Source: a virus
Length of the DNA stretch: 40,118 nt
Direction: 5' to 3' (one strand)
IMG/VR virus record: IMGVR_UViG_3300022223_000013
Location: 1 to 40,118 of that record
Shown: one piece after another, positions 11,201 through 17,510 of the stretch
How the letters are laid out: each line of letters opens with the position of its first letter
Position numbering within the stretch: position 1 is the stretch's first letter
Notes under the pieces: model-generated
Database searches by the model: none
Seen by the model: the letters and a program-made list of their open reading frames with translations, nothing else
What the model was told of the DNA's origin: nothing
Made by a program: the position numbers and the translations under genes

Positions 11201-14200
11201 TCTTCTGTCACGTTCTTGGCAACCCACTGGATCCGCCCATCCGGTCCACGAGTCGGGACCAATTCAGCCGACGTGACCGTGTAGGCTGGCGTCTTCTTCG
11301 TGACCTCTTCCGGTGTGTCTGCCTTTGGTTGTGGTTGCTTCTCTTCTGTCTTTCCCTTTCTGAGCTTGGCGATATAGTTCCCGTAGACGCCTTTTAAGAA
11401 ATTTCGGCTCTTCTCACGGAAGTTGCCTGCTGTCGAATCGTCCTTGAGAATGACCCGTTCGCCGCCTGGGACTTGCGCGTTCTTGGTCTTCCCAGAGCGA
11501 TAGAAGCGGGTTTGCTGGAGGAAGTCTTCGAACGAGAGTTCGCCAGGCTGGAGCGGACCAACCATGGGATCACGTTGGCTGACTTGCTCCGTGGCCGTGA
11601 CCGTCTCTGGCGTTGGGACCTGCTCTTTCTCTGGCTGCTTGCTGGCCTGCTTCGGCGCCTGCATAATTTCAAGCGCAATCGCAAGCTCTTCAAGCATGTC
11701 CGGGGAGAGCTCGTCGAGGTGCCGTTTCCCAGTCTTCTCTTCCGTGAAATCCATGAAGGCAGGGTTGTTGTCCCATGGAATCCCCTTCTCGTCGGCCAAC
11801 TTGTGAATGTCGGCCACAGTTCGAGTAGGCTTCGTGCCTTCAACGGTGACCTCTGGCACCTCAAGCACTTCGTCATGGTCGGCCATCTGAATCGGGTCGT
11901 CCGGTGCCGGGAGCGCCGGCTGCTGCTGCTTCGGCTTCTTCGGTTTAACATCAATGGTTTGCTCAAGCGCGGCCCTCGCTTTGGCTTCTGTCTTGAATTC
12001 ATTCCCGCCCGTTGCTGGGTTCGTCAGATACGTGCCGTCTGGCCGTTGCACCTGGAATCGGCCATCTCGCGTCGGAATGATACGCGGTTCTGATGGTAGT
12101 TCTTCCGTCACGGGCTCGTCGGGAAGCGCATAGGTCGCGTCGACGGGCTCCGGTTCTACCTGTGGCACAGGCTCAGGAAGGCCTGGAGTCTGTCCAGGGG
12201 ATTCCTCAAGGAAGTCAAGATCCTGGTCAAGCGCCTCGCGCATGTCGTCGTCGATTGGATCAGGGGCTATCGTGGGCGTAACAGGAGGTTGTTCCGCCAC
12301 GAGCGGCTCGCTCGGCGTGGCTATGGGTTCCTGCGTTATCGCTGCCTCTGGCGTCTGAAGAGGGCGACCACTAACTTCTTGATTAGGTGACACCGCCATC
12401 TCCGGGGGTGGGACCGAAGACGGGGGCGCCGAAGGAGCTTGTGGCTGCTTCATCAAGAAGGGTGGCCGCTGTCCCGGTTGGGTAACCTGCATCTCATCAG
12501 GGAGACTCGACACGTGACTCTGGACGGAGACCGGCTCCGGCTCGGTGAAGAGCGGACTTTCGGTTTGTGGTTGCTCCTGCTGCCGTCGTGCCTTCCTGGA
12601 TTGTAAGACGCCAGACAGAAAGCCAACAATCGCCCCACTGCCTCCCCCTGCAGCTCCACCCATCCCAGCCCCTTCAAACCAGGAGCGGTTTTCGTCGTAG
12701 AGCTGCTGCGCAACGATATTCGAGCCGGTCTGTTGGAAATACTCTTGGATAAATTCTTGTGCGGCGGTCACTCCTGATTCTTTCAGGACTGTCACAAATC
12801 GTCCGCCCGTAGCTTTATTGAACCGGTTGATAATCCCAGCAATCGGCAAGGCTTCGCTGGAGCCTACGGCAGACCCTAACCAAAAGGCTTTCTCTTGCAC
12901 GTCCGGAGAGGCGGTCTTCTCTTTGGCGTCTTCGTACTGCTCTACTCCACCGACACCAGCCCCGAGCACGGCGGTTGTGGCAAGTGGAGCCTTCGCGGCC
13001 AGACCTGCGACCCCTCCAGCCATGAACCCAACCATGCTGCCCACGGCTCTCGGGAGCACACCAGCCACAAAATTCTTCTGCATGGCGGGATCGGCGGGGA
13101 AGAGCCGCTTCGCCATTTTGTCGATGGTCACGCCGAGTTGATAACTCCCCCGCTGTTCAATCGGACGATCATCACGGAGACTTTCTGGCAGGATTCGATC
13201 CAGGCTCTTCGAGGCCACGGCAATGGACTTGAGCGCGTCCGCTGGAATCTGCGCAAGCCCCTGCATGAAATTATATGCGGCCTCTTCCACTCCTTGCCGT
13301 ACACTCTGGATTGGCGGAGCGTCTTGGATGTCTTGCCCGGTCTGCTTGATATCGGCAGTAAACTGGCCTGCGAGTTCTTCGGCGGTCGGCACCTTACCGG
13401 AGACATGGACCTCGGGCACGTCTAGGACGTCTTCCTCTGTAGCCGTTGGTTCATCGGGCAGGGGGATTGCCTCACCGTCCATACCGATGATGGAGTGTCC
13501 GGGCTGCGGTTTGTTTACGATCTTACCTGTGATGGTGTTCAGTCGCCCGTCCGGAGTGTCTACGAACTCACGGGGATGTCCAGGGAGCTTATATTTCGAA
13601 CTGCCGTGGAGCCGTGGCCGGCCTTGCTCGTCCAGGTCGGTTGGATCAGGCACCAACTGCATATTGTCAGCAAACGCTCGCCGGTAGTCATAGAAATGGT
13701 TCGGGTTGTCTGGATCGGGGTTCAACCCACGATCGGCGAAGTTCTGCTTGTACCAACGCTGAAACCGCGCTTCTTGCTTCGGATCTGTAAACCCTGGCCC
13801 CTTCGGCGGAATTAACGACTTGGCCCCAGGCCGCTGCGCCTCCATTAAGGTCTTAGCGTTCCGCTGTTCGGTCAGGTTCGCAATCTCACCCATCCCCGGC
13901 ATCTGCTTATAGAGATCAAGGACGCTGGGCTCTGGGAGGTCGAACGACTGCCCCGCCTCGACCATCTGCCGTTCTATCTGGTCACGGCTGAGCGGTTTCG
14001 TGGCCTTGAGCGTGCGCGGCTTGACCTGTGGCGCGTCTACGGGGAGTTGGTCGAGCGTTGGAACGTCTACACTGGGTTGCGTCTTACTGGGGGCAGTTGT
14101 GGCAGCGGGAGCGGCTGTCTTAGGTCGGTCTCGCGGCTTGGGGACCGCCTCATCAGGGGCAAAGAGCCCCTTAACAAACCGCTTCGCCCGGTTGAAGGGG

Positions 14201-14442
14201 GTGTATTGCTCCTCAAGATCCTTCTTGAACTGCTGCGCGGCATGAACATTGCCTATGACTTCGCGCCGTTTCCCTGTCTCTCTGTCGAAGTCTTCGCGCT
14301 TGGCCTTCCGAAAGGGGGTCGGATCGTCACCAGGGTACTTGCCGACTTCCAGCGTAGCGATTGCCTCATCGCGTTCCTCTTCAGGAACGGAGAACTGATC
14401 GTCGAGGGAGCGGTGGAAATCTTCTAGTTCCTCTAAGGTCAT
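2224..14442 (-). CDS. Giant DarB-like polyvalent protein: N6-adenine methyltransferase plus SF2/SNF2 helicase, probably ejected with the DNA
   Basis: One 4072-codon ORF. Residues 1-1300 are Pro/Glu/Gln-rich linker with a compact motif block at about 230-330 (FYDYR, PGHPREFVD) and glycine/alanine-rich hydrophobic stretches near 467-496 and 591-614. A methyltransferase follows, with motif I LEPGAGIGHFFG near 1511 and a divergent catalytic motif GNVPF near 1578. The helicase has Walker A AHEVGAGKT near 2182, DEAD-box-like VDEAD near 2347, FGTATP near 2400 and HQRNGRGIRQ near 2705. The last 1300 residues are mostly helical, with a hydrophobic segment near 3750. P1 DarB and related 'polyvalent' proteins combine such domains and enter the cell with phage DNA to block restriction. 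The gene occupies the T7 gp16 position, consistent with ejection. ATG 14442 has only a weak ribosome site. Residues about 1302-1395 look like an out-of-frame reading (see the nested ORF). Confidence 0.85.
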   Translation of the reverse strand: MTLEELEDFHRSLDDQFSVPEEERDEAIATLEVGKYPGDDPTPFRKAKREDFDRETGKRREVIGNVHAAQQFKKDLEEQYTPFNRAKRFVKGLFAPDEAVPKPRDRPKTAAPAATTAPSKTQPSVDVPTLDQLPVDAPQVKPRTLKATKPLSRDQIERQMVEAGQSFDLPEPSVLDLYKQMPGMGEIANLTEQRNAKTLMEAQRPGAKSLIPPKGPGFTDPKQEARFQRWYKQNFADRGLNPDPDNPNHFYDYRRAFADNMQLVPDPTDLDEQGRPRLHGSSKYKLPGHPREFVDTPDGRLNTITGKIVNKPQPGHSIIGMDGEAIPLPDEPTATEEDVLDVPEVHVSGKVPTAEELAGQFTADIKQTGQDIQDAPPIQSVRQGVEEAAYNFMQGLAQIPADALKSIAVASKSLDRILPESLRDDRPIEQRGSYQLGVTIDKMAKRLFPADPAMQKNFVAGVLPRAVGSMVGFMAGGVAGLAAKAPLATTAVLGAGVGGVEQYEDAKEKTASPDVQEKAFWLGSAVGSSEALPIAGIINRFNKATGGRFVTVLKESGVTAAQEFIQEYFQQTGSNIVAQQLYDENRSWFEGAGMGGAAGGGSGAIVGFLSGVLQSRKARRQQEQPQTESPLFTEPEPVSVQSHVSSLPDEMQVTQPGQRPPFLMKQPQAPSAPPSSVPPPEMAVSPNQEVSGRPLQTPEAAITQEPIATPSEPLVAEQPPVTPTIAPDPIDDDMREALDQDLDFLEESPGQTPGLPEPVPQVEPEPVDATYALPDEPVTEELPSEPRIIPTRDGRFQVQRPDGTYLTNPATGGNEFKTEAKARAALEQTIDVKPKKPKQQQPALPAPDDPIQMADHDEVLEVPEVTVEGTKPTRTVADIHKLADEKGIPWDNNPAFMDFTEEKTGKRHLDELSPDMLEELAIALEIMQAPKQASKQPEKEQVPTPETVTATEQVSQRDPMVGPLQPGELSFEDFLQQTRFYRSGKTKNAQVPGGERVILKDDSTAGNFREKSRNFLKGVYGNYIAKLRKGKTEEKQPQPKADTPEEVTKKTPAYTVTSAELVPTRGPDGRIQWVAKNVTEEQFPEKAETPPKASAQPTPEEAVAKPASSDFAKHDRVEWMHDRKKLTGIVRTVSSGGNIEVARTNGQTVILKPSDPTLRNLRNVEAAKPTHPSLEAPAEKAGVVAPAGVNFDDLRSSAVDAQKAFNQAKTIKEKSKWAEKVRLLKKHFTDGPGLVGGEAYAKRLRFFDNILSKMHQALEDGKPIGVSLLPQSEPQPTTPEALAQEPKRDTLTVPPTPEEVANERTQQPRVDAPRPPERAPTDPVSSLEEPGATQQVSPKQADRDQRGTDVSRGTGDAAPRGKRDASERDLSAERGGREDAGRDDEAVSGSDQPAGTDFTIGADYTIPSGQKTKYKANVSAIKLLKQLETEGRLASPAEQAVLAQYTGWGGLPQAFQWSHEWQKEYRELEDLLTDEEYASARASTPNAHYTDPDTIRSIYTGLEHLGFTHGRVLEPGAGIGHFFGVMPAKMASRSQRTAIEKDSISARIAAQLYQRANVREGAYEQQALPNEFFDVAVGNVPFADVRPHDAHNQDLNKLHLSLHDYYFAKAISQVRPGGLVAFITSRFTMDKLNGKLRDYLAKRADLVGAIRLPNTQFKAIANTDVTTDVIVLRRRQEGEDPGGEAWATTETQATPDGDASINEYFVRHPEHIMGTLSLEGTMYRSKEVTVKPDGRNVPSAMADAFRKMPADIYQARTRPVSTTPRGLLEALEASDDVKEGAYTIQNNALYVRRSTQFVPVEDATATDIERARGLIAIREQVKSVLKSQLEDTGAPFMAAQRKELNKVYDRFQKKFGFINSRANKALFRDDPDYGTLQSLERDYDKKANTANKADIFSKRIIEYRPSATKADTPKEAMLISLNETGRIDLDKMQALTGRPQHELIRDLKGLVYQNPEGLTWEPADQYLSGNVRQKLRVAEEAAKTDKRFNENVESLKLAIPEDLKPEQIAVKLGHGWIPANDYRDFIAHLLDINTYNVKVNYSAVVGAFSVKASAGMQNVKNTKTFGTDRATATSLLEDALASKLPTVYDALPDDKRIVNEKETIAAREKLQAIQDEFQKWLWADQNRADRLARKYNDEYNNIRVREHDGSHLSLPGSNPLIVLRPHQKNGVWRALQEGNTLLAHEVGAGKTYTKIAIAMEFRRLRMANKPLITVPNHLVEYWRGAFLELYPAAKVLAATKEDFKAENRRRLVGRIATGDWDAVVIAHSQMSRIPMSYESFEAFAKEQIDLLDEYLHELKADKQGNRNIIKEIEKAKARFEGKLKSRKAQIEENADKGVTFEETGVDMILVDEADLFKNLWFPTRMTRVAGLPNTESQRSYDMFLKTNYLNKLTNQRAVIFGTATPISNSMAEVFTMQRYLQPRELEQAGLSHFDAWARQFGNTVTSLELSPDGSGYRPKTRFAEFVNVPELTQMFRRVMDVKTGEDLKLPVPKLRTGKPINVTVPPSEALKTYVASLITRAEALKTGRVDPRKDNMLKITGDGRNAALDVRLRVPGAPEDKHGKVAAMVKQVVQEYKDSATVKGTQLIFLDLSTPKAKDTKDKKETEDGAAQDEEVELAEEQQLRGSVYQDIKKKLIRGGIPEKEIAFIHDAKTDEKKTKLFEDVNAGTIRVLIGSTEKMGAGTNVQKKMVALHNLDAPWRPRDIHQRNGRGIRQGNELYRADPDGFEFAVFNYATEAPSFDVFMWGTLEAKARTITQIMKGDPNIRTIQDVDTAVMSFAEMKAVASGNPMVLEKANKDIELRKLSLLRAAHQDTQRRIAYELRTIPDQIKFEKDSIARFEKAEEIADAHPADPFTVTLNKTAYTDKTEAGQAVLRMIQDALDANPKSRSDILRYPGIGTYRGFSLHLNVHIDNSAYFYVGENRLLTTTSFMLDEVKPENVMVRFENAIAALDSLMAKGKKNILIWEKKRQDMLEEQKKPFEHEAKILALESRIKQIDTALDLTKRDEGVIAEAAGKDDEGPLDILKSERGSIPASLLAGGAGTAKDAEAYRQQRAREDIGFQSADPEIDRRVRAAKRGIQKDSLSGKLKEHLGHVWRLISREFANLPDTAQFARLRTDLLKLQKYKGIAADEIQRELAAIVKPLNRKQYDQLEWKALLADLQREADAGRKLPFGYTAEKVADDLESLDAAISLDQTVQKSWEKRQQLWKRLKKEYQGAMNDIGFDVTKKLTKEDYFRHQVLDHARERAMKGTGSKIRTPTGRGFLQTRHGSSADINANYVQAEFEVMAQMVYDTQVAKVIKGVDQTLNIRKSLEAQAKDQNNKAIQAIIDEGSDRSAIVAATLKDFRKRLGMHMSRIRKAMQLSQDDRLSLPEIAEIAEDVENDAHLSARGVFKVINERKVFVDQLLGKKKVTWEQLIPDTHDLWQPREGNVFYMADSIPAQLAKALQESMLEDAGLLADKLRKVLAMGAPREQYVIPIDAKETLDDLSHKEHSWFVDMNRQFLGHWKQLMLIAPRKWGRYNIRNFTGDADAMFVGNPGAFKKLRRAASDLLPVMFSEEVLTGEAKEWVKRGGYGTTMQYQELGDLNELKAFKLSLDRASKGGVLGLPAKAWNTYWKAARLSTDYREGLMRYAAYLSYLEQMQENNGVPKNFGASKKETVLAIPDVRDRAFKLSNELLGAYDRISEAGQTVRAFWIPFFSWMEVNATRYGRLVGNALDGGHGGTALAKGALITGKNGASFMIRLAFFWSTLQAWNYLMFGDDEDELQQTNPTVANRPHILFGRDAEGKIMYLAGIGALGDLLSWFGLDEFPGLVGDIMHDRLTIGEAVKNAAKAPVNRLWQGLTPLVKMPPEMFMRETSYPDVFHWRPIQDRAEYLGYQTTLGPEIKALMGKPGKPLYGVEDLSGLIVQKTDPKSAAYYSWQTTERKYLERMGKDSNAVFWRSPRGEALHNWSLALRHKDADAEAAWRERYVEMEKEKYGKRYSETLMYKDIERSLRSKAPLSGMTRAERDKILAQLDAEELRTLHRAEDYYKDVIMQILPEVRRSGLKRKLTSQGWLTKHEPSLLADLEP
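10143..10538 (-). CDS. Overprinted or frameshifted small helical protein inside the giant ORF (+1 frame)
   Basis: A 131-codon ORF in the +1 frame relative to the giant gene. Its ATG is preceded by AGGAGG with 6 bases spacing, one of the best ribosome sites in the window. Residues 1-95 look like a real helical protein (HLKEHRPTQFQALKSQGQL, then EEQGMQPREAREML and YPPSEED). This resembles a short protein family I associate with phages and mobile elements (TnpV-like), recalled rather than searched. Third codon positions are strongly G/C here from 10538 to about 10260, while the giant frame is poor in third-position G/C there and encodes R/D/G-rich low-complexity sequence. The last 35 residues overlap the methyltransferase start and look like shadow. 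It is either a nested gene or a domain of the giant protein displaced by compensating indels. Confidence 0.6.
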   Translation of the reverse strand: MKGLNSLGWTLHDHLKEHRPTQFQALKSQGQLNKYLLSKQTEINEELTFLEEQGMQPREAREMLQNEIYPPSEEDVKTLGGTMRPYQDQISQLEPTSPSALTTPSRQGKRPSTRPTSPRSSSSSNSKLKAV

Positions 14443-14451
14443 AGTTTTCAG

Positions 14452-14480
14452 TTGCCTGAAGTTATATTGTTTTGTAAAAT
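14452..14480 (+). promoter_or_regulatory. Possible promoter for the HNH gene
   Basis: TTGCCT (14452-14457), a 17-base spacer and TAAAAT (14475-14480) precede the plus-strand HNH gene. The -10 box ends only 6 bases before the ATG, so a transcript from here would be close to leaderless. The region is AT-richer than its surroundings, which makes chance promoter-like matches more likely. Confidence 0.4.
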
Positions 14481-14486
14481 AATCAC

Positions 14487-14972
14487 ATGGACAGAGTTAC
14501 ACGTAGCAGGAATTACTACAAGGACAACCGCGAACGATTGTTGCTTAAGTTTAAGGAGCGATACAAGAAACACAGAGATAAAGTGTTGGCCGCACAACGC
14601 ATGCGACTTCGCAATAATCCTGAAAAAGTAAGAGAGCAACGAAGAAAAAGCAGGAGAAAGTATAGACTGAAAATACTTGCAGCTCACAAGATAAGAGTCG
14701 CCATACTGAGAAATAAGGCTATCGCCATTCTTGGCGGAAAATGTGCGCATTGCGGATATGATAAAGATTTTCGAGCTATCCAAGTCGATCATATTAATGG
14801 AGATGGGTGGACTGAACGTAGGGCTGTCGGTAACTACAGAATTTATCGATCTATTGTGACTCTTGGACATCAAGATAAGTACCAGCCTCTTTGCGCTAAC
14901 TGCAACGTCATAAAACGGATGGACTTCGGAGAACATCAACAGAAATTCAGGATCGCGCCAAAGCTTTCATAG
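14487..14972 (+). CDS. HNH endonuclease, antisense insertion
   Basis: A 161-residue protein with a very basic N-terminal helix (1-80, Lys/Arg-rich, likely DNA-binding). The C-terminal HNH core has C86-A-H-C89, D101-H102-I-N104-G-D and C136-A-N-C139-N140: two CxxC pairs for structural zinc around a beta-beta-alpha metal site with catalytic H102. It is AT-richer than the surrounding genes and lies on the opposite strand between two late genes, ending 2 bases from the convergent stop of the 255-residue gene. That fits a free-standing homing-type endonuclease acquired after the late operon formed. A terminase-associated HNH is less likely given the location. Confidence 0.85.
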   Translation: MDRVTRSRNYYKDNRERLLLKFKERYKKHRDKVLAAQRMRLRNNPEKVREQRRKSRRKYRLKILAAHKIRVAILRNKAIAILGGKCAHCGYDKDFRAIQVDHINGDGWTERRAVGNYRIYRSIVTLGHQDKYQPLCANCNVIKRMDFGEHQQKFRIAPKLS

Positions 14973-14974
14973 AT

Positions 14975-15742
14975 TCACTCCTCATCACCATAGTCCATCA
15001 GATCGGTGTCGTCGTCCTCCATCTGCATCGACTTCGGATCACCGGAGGCGAGCGAGCGCATAAACTCGTGCATGGTCACCGGGTTGGAAATATCGCTCTC
15101 CTTGACCCCGAGCTTGTTCAGGAGTTGCATATGTTGCTTGACCTTCTCCCGGCGCTTCTGCACTTTGAGCCGTGCGGCGTCGAGCTGGTCTTTGTAGGGG
15201 GCAAACCCTGGGTCCATGGTGCCGTCTGGGCGCAAGAACTCGGATTTCCTCGACTTGAGTTTTTCCCCCAGCATTTGATACTGCATCTCAGCCGCATCTT
15301 TCTTGGCCAGCTCCGACATATACCGCGAGAAGGGCTTCGTGAGTTCCTTAGAGCGTTGCGCGGCCATCCGCCCCCGCTGCTTCGCAATACCGTACTGCAC
15401 GTGCATCTCAAAGTCTTTCTCGTCCATGTCAGGGAACTGTTGACGCATCGCTCGACGATAGGCGCGTTCCTGATCTTGAAACGACATCTGCTTCGGCGCT
15501 TGCGGCTTCAGCTGCGGAGGATTCGGCATCATGCCAGGATGCACCGGTTGCGCTGGGATCACCGCATTCGGCCTCGGCATGCCGCCCATAGGAGGCGGCG
15601 CGGACGGTGGGCCAGGATTACCAGCCAGCATGGCACCCGGAGGCGGAGCGGTCACTTGTCCTGGCCGCACCGGAGGCTCAGCCAAGGCCGTGCCTCCTGC
15701 CATCCCAGGCCGTTGTCGTTCATTCGGAAGCATGTACGCCAT
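14975..15742 (-). CDS. Putative internal virion/ejection protein, proline-rich N-terminus
   Basis: A 255-residue protein. Residues 1-85 are rich in Pro, Gly, Met and Gln; residues 86-220 are strongly helical and charged; the C-terminus is an acidic tail (DDDTDLMDYGDEE). AAGGAGG lies about 7 bases upstream of the ATG. No family is recognised. Its place between the gp13-like gene and the giant gene matches the T7 gp14/gp15 region, so an internal core or ejection protein is the best contextual guess. Confidence 0.72.
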   Translation of the reverse strand: MAYMLPNERQRPGMAGGTALAEPPVRPGQVTAPPPGAMLAGNPGPPSAPPPMGGMPRPNAVIPAQPVHPGMMPNPPQLKPQAPKQMSFQDQERAYRRAMRQQFPDMDEKDFEMHVQYGIAKQRGRMAAQRSKELTKPFSRYMSELAKKDAAEMQYQMLGEKLKSRKSEFLRPDGTMDPGFAPYKDQLDAARLKVQKRREKVKQHMQLLNKLGVKESDISNPVTMHEFMRSLASGDPKSMQMEDDDTDLMDYGDEE

Positions 15743-15754
15743 GATCGATCCTCC

Positions 15755-16237
15755 TTACCGTGCGAGAAATCTACCGGGAGACGGGAATTCTTTCATGATC
15801 TTGTCCGTATTCATCATGCGGGGTGCCGACATCCCTACCCGAGGGGCAAGATTCGGCGAACCCATCCCCATACGTTCCATCTGCATGTTTGGCTTTGGTG
15901 CCGTGTGCCCATCGGTCCTGAACTGCCCTCCGCCTGGAGAGTAGGCGCGGATCCCGCCATGTGGCGATGGCTGAGCCGTGGGCACGTTGGCTGTAAGCTG
16001 CGGCACTTCCATTCCGAGTCGTTGCGCTTGCATCGGTTGCGGACCTTCTGGCTGGTAGTAGTTCATTAGGACGTGCGGATCCCAGCCCTCAGCACCGGCA
16101 AAGGCGGATAACGACTGCCTCTTTTTGTAGGCGTCGATGTAGTCTTGCCGTTGTTTCATCTGGCCCATCTGCATCGTGGCTCCGAGGACCGTTTGCCCTG
16201 CCTGCGCCAAGCCTTGTCCAATGCCATAGCTGCTCAT
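15755..16237 (-). CDS. Putative small virion protein, Gly/Gln/Met/Pro-rich
   Basis: A 160-residue protein with a helical Gln/Met-rich N-terminus (1-45), then a disordered Pro/Gly/Met-rich middle and end. AGGGGG sits 5 bases upstream of the ATG. Composition and position resemble the adjacent 255-residue protein, and the two may work together in the virion. No conserved domain is recognised. The promoter-proximal side is interrupted by the plus-strand secreted-protein gene. Confidence 0.7.
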   Translation of the reverse strand: MSSYGIGQGLAQAGQTVLGATMQMGQMKQRQDYIDAYKKRQSLSAFAGAEGWDPHVLMNYYQPEGPQPMQAQRLGMEVPQLTANVPTAQPSPHGGIRAYSPGGGQFRTDGHTAPKPNMQMERMGMGSPNLAPRVGMSAPRMMNTDKIMKEFPSPGRFLAR

Positions 16238-16282
16238 CGTGACCCCCTTGACTCTCTCCCTAGTGGGAGGTAGGCTGAACCT

Positions 16283-16579
16283 ATGAAAACCCTACTCGCC
16301 ATTCTGCTTCTCATTCCATCACTCGCGCTCGCTGAGTCGATGACTGCTGCGGAATTCGAGGCCTGCCTCAATAACATCCCGTGCCTCACCGCCTATACCA
16401 GAGGCCAAGCGTTCCATGAGGAACAACCCACGAATACCGTCCAAGAAGAACTCGACGCTCGATTGTTAGGCGTCCATCCATTGTCGTTGCCTACAACGCG
16501 AGGGCCATTCCTGGGGCTATCTCCACTGATTCCTCTTTATCCACAAACTTTTTATCCAGAGCCCGTACAGCACTGGTGA
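16283..16579 (+). CDS. Small secreted protein on the opposite strand
   Basis: A 98-residue protein starting with a classic Sec signal peptide (MKTLLAILLLIPSLALAES, cleavage predicted after ALA). The mature part is about 80 residues with two cysteines at about 28 and 35. A GGGAGG lies 12 bases upstream, rather far. Third codon positions look coding. Its last 89 bases overlap, antisense, the 3' end of the S74-domain gene. A lone secreted gene facing against the late operon is typical of a moron-type insertion; possible roles such as superinfection exclusion are speculation. Confidence 0.6.
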   Translation: MKTLLAILLLIPSLALAESMTAAEFEACLNNIPCLTAYTRGQAFHEEQPTNTVQEELDARLLGVHPLSLPTTRGPFLGLSPLIPLYPQTFYPEPVQHW

Positions 16580-17510
16580 GCATCCCCAAGTAACTAATCA
16601 CATCGACCTTCCGCCCATCTGACACAATCTCCGGCATGGTGTCCGCCATCCCGCCGATATGGGACTCCGCCTCGCCTTTGTAGCGCCATTTCTTCACAGG
16701 GATACCCCGCACCGCCGCCAGCATTTCCCCGTCTGAAATCGGTTCAACGTCTTCCTTCATGGCAGGATCGGAGAACATCATCCCGGCTGCCAGCCCGGAC
16801 ATCCCCAACGACGCCCCGCCGCTGATATAACCAGCCCGTTCTCGTCCCTTCTCCTTTTCACTGTCAAACTGCATGCTTCGAGTGAATTGATCGCCTTGCA
16901 TCGCGTTGTTGAGCGTATTCTGATACGGGCTATAGGCCCGGGCTTGTGCGGCAAAGGGGTTTTCCATCTGGCTCTGCGTCGTTGATCGGCTACTCTGGCG
17001 GTTCAATGCCAAGGCCTCCGCCGTGGTCAACATGTCGCGCTGCTCGCCTTCCTTGAGCGAGGTCGCCATGGTTTGATATTCCCGCATGGCCTGTTGTCCT
17101 GGCGTCGAGAGCTCCCACCCTGGCCCGAGCTGGCGGTAGAGATTTTCCTTCATCTTATTTTCGCCCAGCTCCAATTCCTTCTTGAGGGTTTCGCTCACTG
17201 GAAGTTCGCCCTTGAGGGCTTTCAAGCTGCGTTCGGTCTGGAGGCGTTCGATTTCCTGCTTGTTCGCCTGCTGGCCAGGGTTGAGATATTCATAAGCCTT
17301 CGTCTCAGGGTTGTACTTGAGCCCGGATTCTGCCAGCATGAGGGGTTCGAGTTGCTGAAACCGCTTGGCTTGATCCATCTGAAAATCAAGCATCTCGTTC
17401 TGACGCCTCACCAATCCAGGATCGGGAGGAGGCACGTCCGGCCCATCGCCGCCGCGTAGCTCTGGAAGCCAGGACCCATCAGGCAGTTGATAGAGCTTAA
17501 GCGCGTCCAT
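16491..17510 (-). CDS. Virion protein with C-terminal S74-like intramolecular chaperone domain
   Basis: A 339-residue protein. Residues 25-215 are mainly helical and Gln/Glu-rich, followed by a short Gly/Ala hydrophobic segment. The C-terminal 75 residues match the Peptidase_S74 autoprocessing chaperone pattern: S-D-P-A-M-K-E-D-V-E-P, where Ser and Lys five apart are the catalytic dyad of endosialidase-type domains, then KKWRYKG, HIGGMAD and a final ISYLGMLTSAVRALDKK helix. S74 domains normally trimerise tail spikes and then cleave themselves off; here the N-terminal part is not a beta-helix. The start at 17510 is preferred because GGAGGG lies 6 bases upstream; that sequence overlaps the alternative ATG at 17525. 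Confidence 0.78.
   Translation of the reverse strand: MDALKLYQLPDGSWLPELRGGDGPDVPPPDPGLVRRQNEMLDFQMDQAKRFQQLEPLMLAESGLKYNPETKAYEYLNPGQQANKQEIERLQTERSLKALKGELPVSETLKKELELGENKMKENLYRQLGPGWELSTPGQQAMREYQTMATSLKEGEQRDMLTTAEALALNRQSSRSTTQSQMENPFAAQARAYSPYQNTLNNAMQGDQFTRSMQFDSEKEKGRERAGYISGGASLGMSGLAAGMMFSDPAMKEDVEPISDGEMLAAVRGIPVKKWRYKGEAESHIGGMADTMPEIVSDGRKVDVISYLGMLTSAVRALDKKFVDKEESVEIAPGMALAL

Noticed and set aside
14448-14939. Minus-strand hydrophobic ORF of 163 codons opposite the HNH gene
   Set aside because: The HNH reading has all catalytic and zinc residues; this one has no ribosome site or domain.
15068-16069. Plus-strand ORF of 333 codons
   Set aside because: Spans two minus-strand genes that have good ribosome sites; its product is a His/Arg/Leu-rich shadow.
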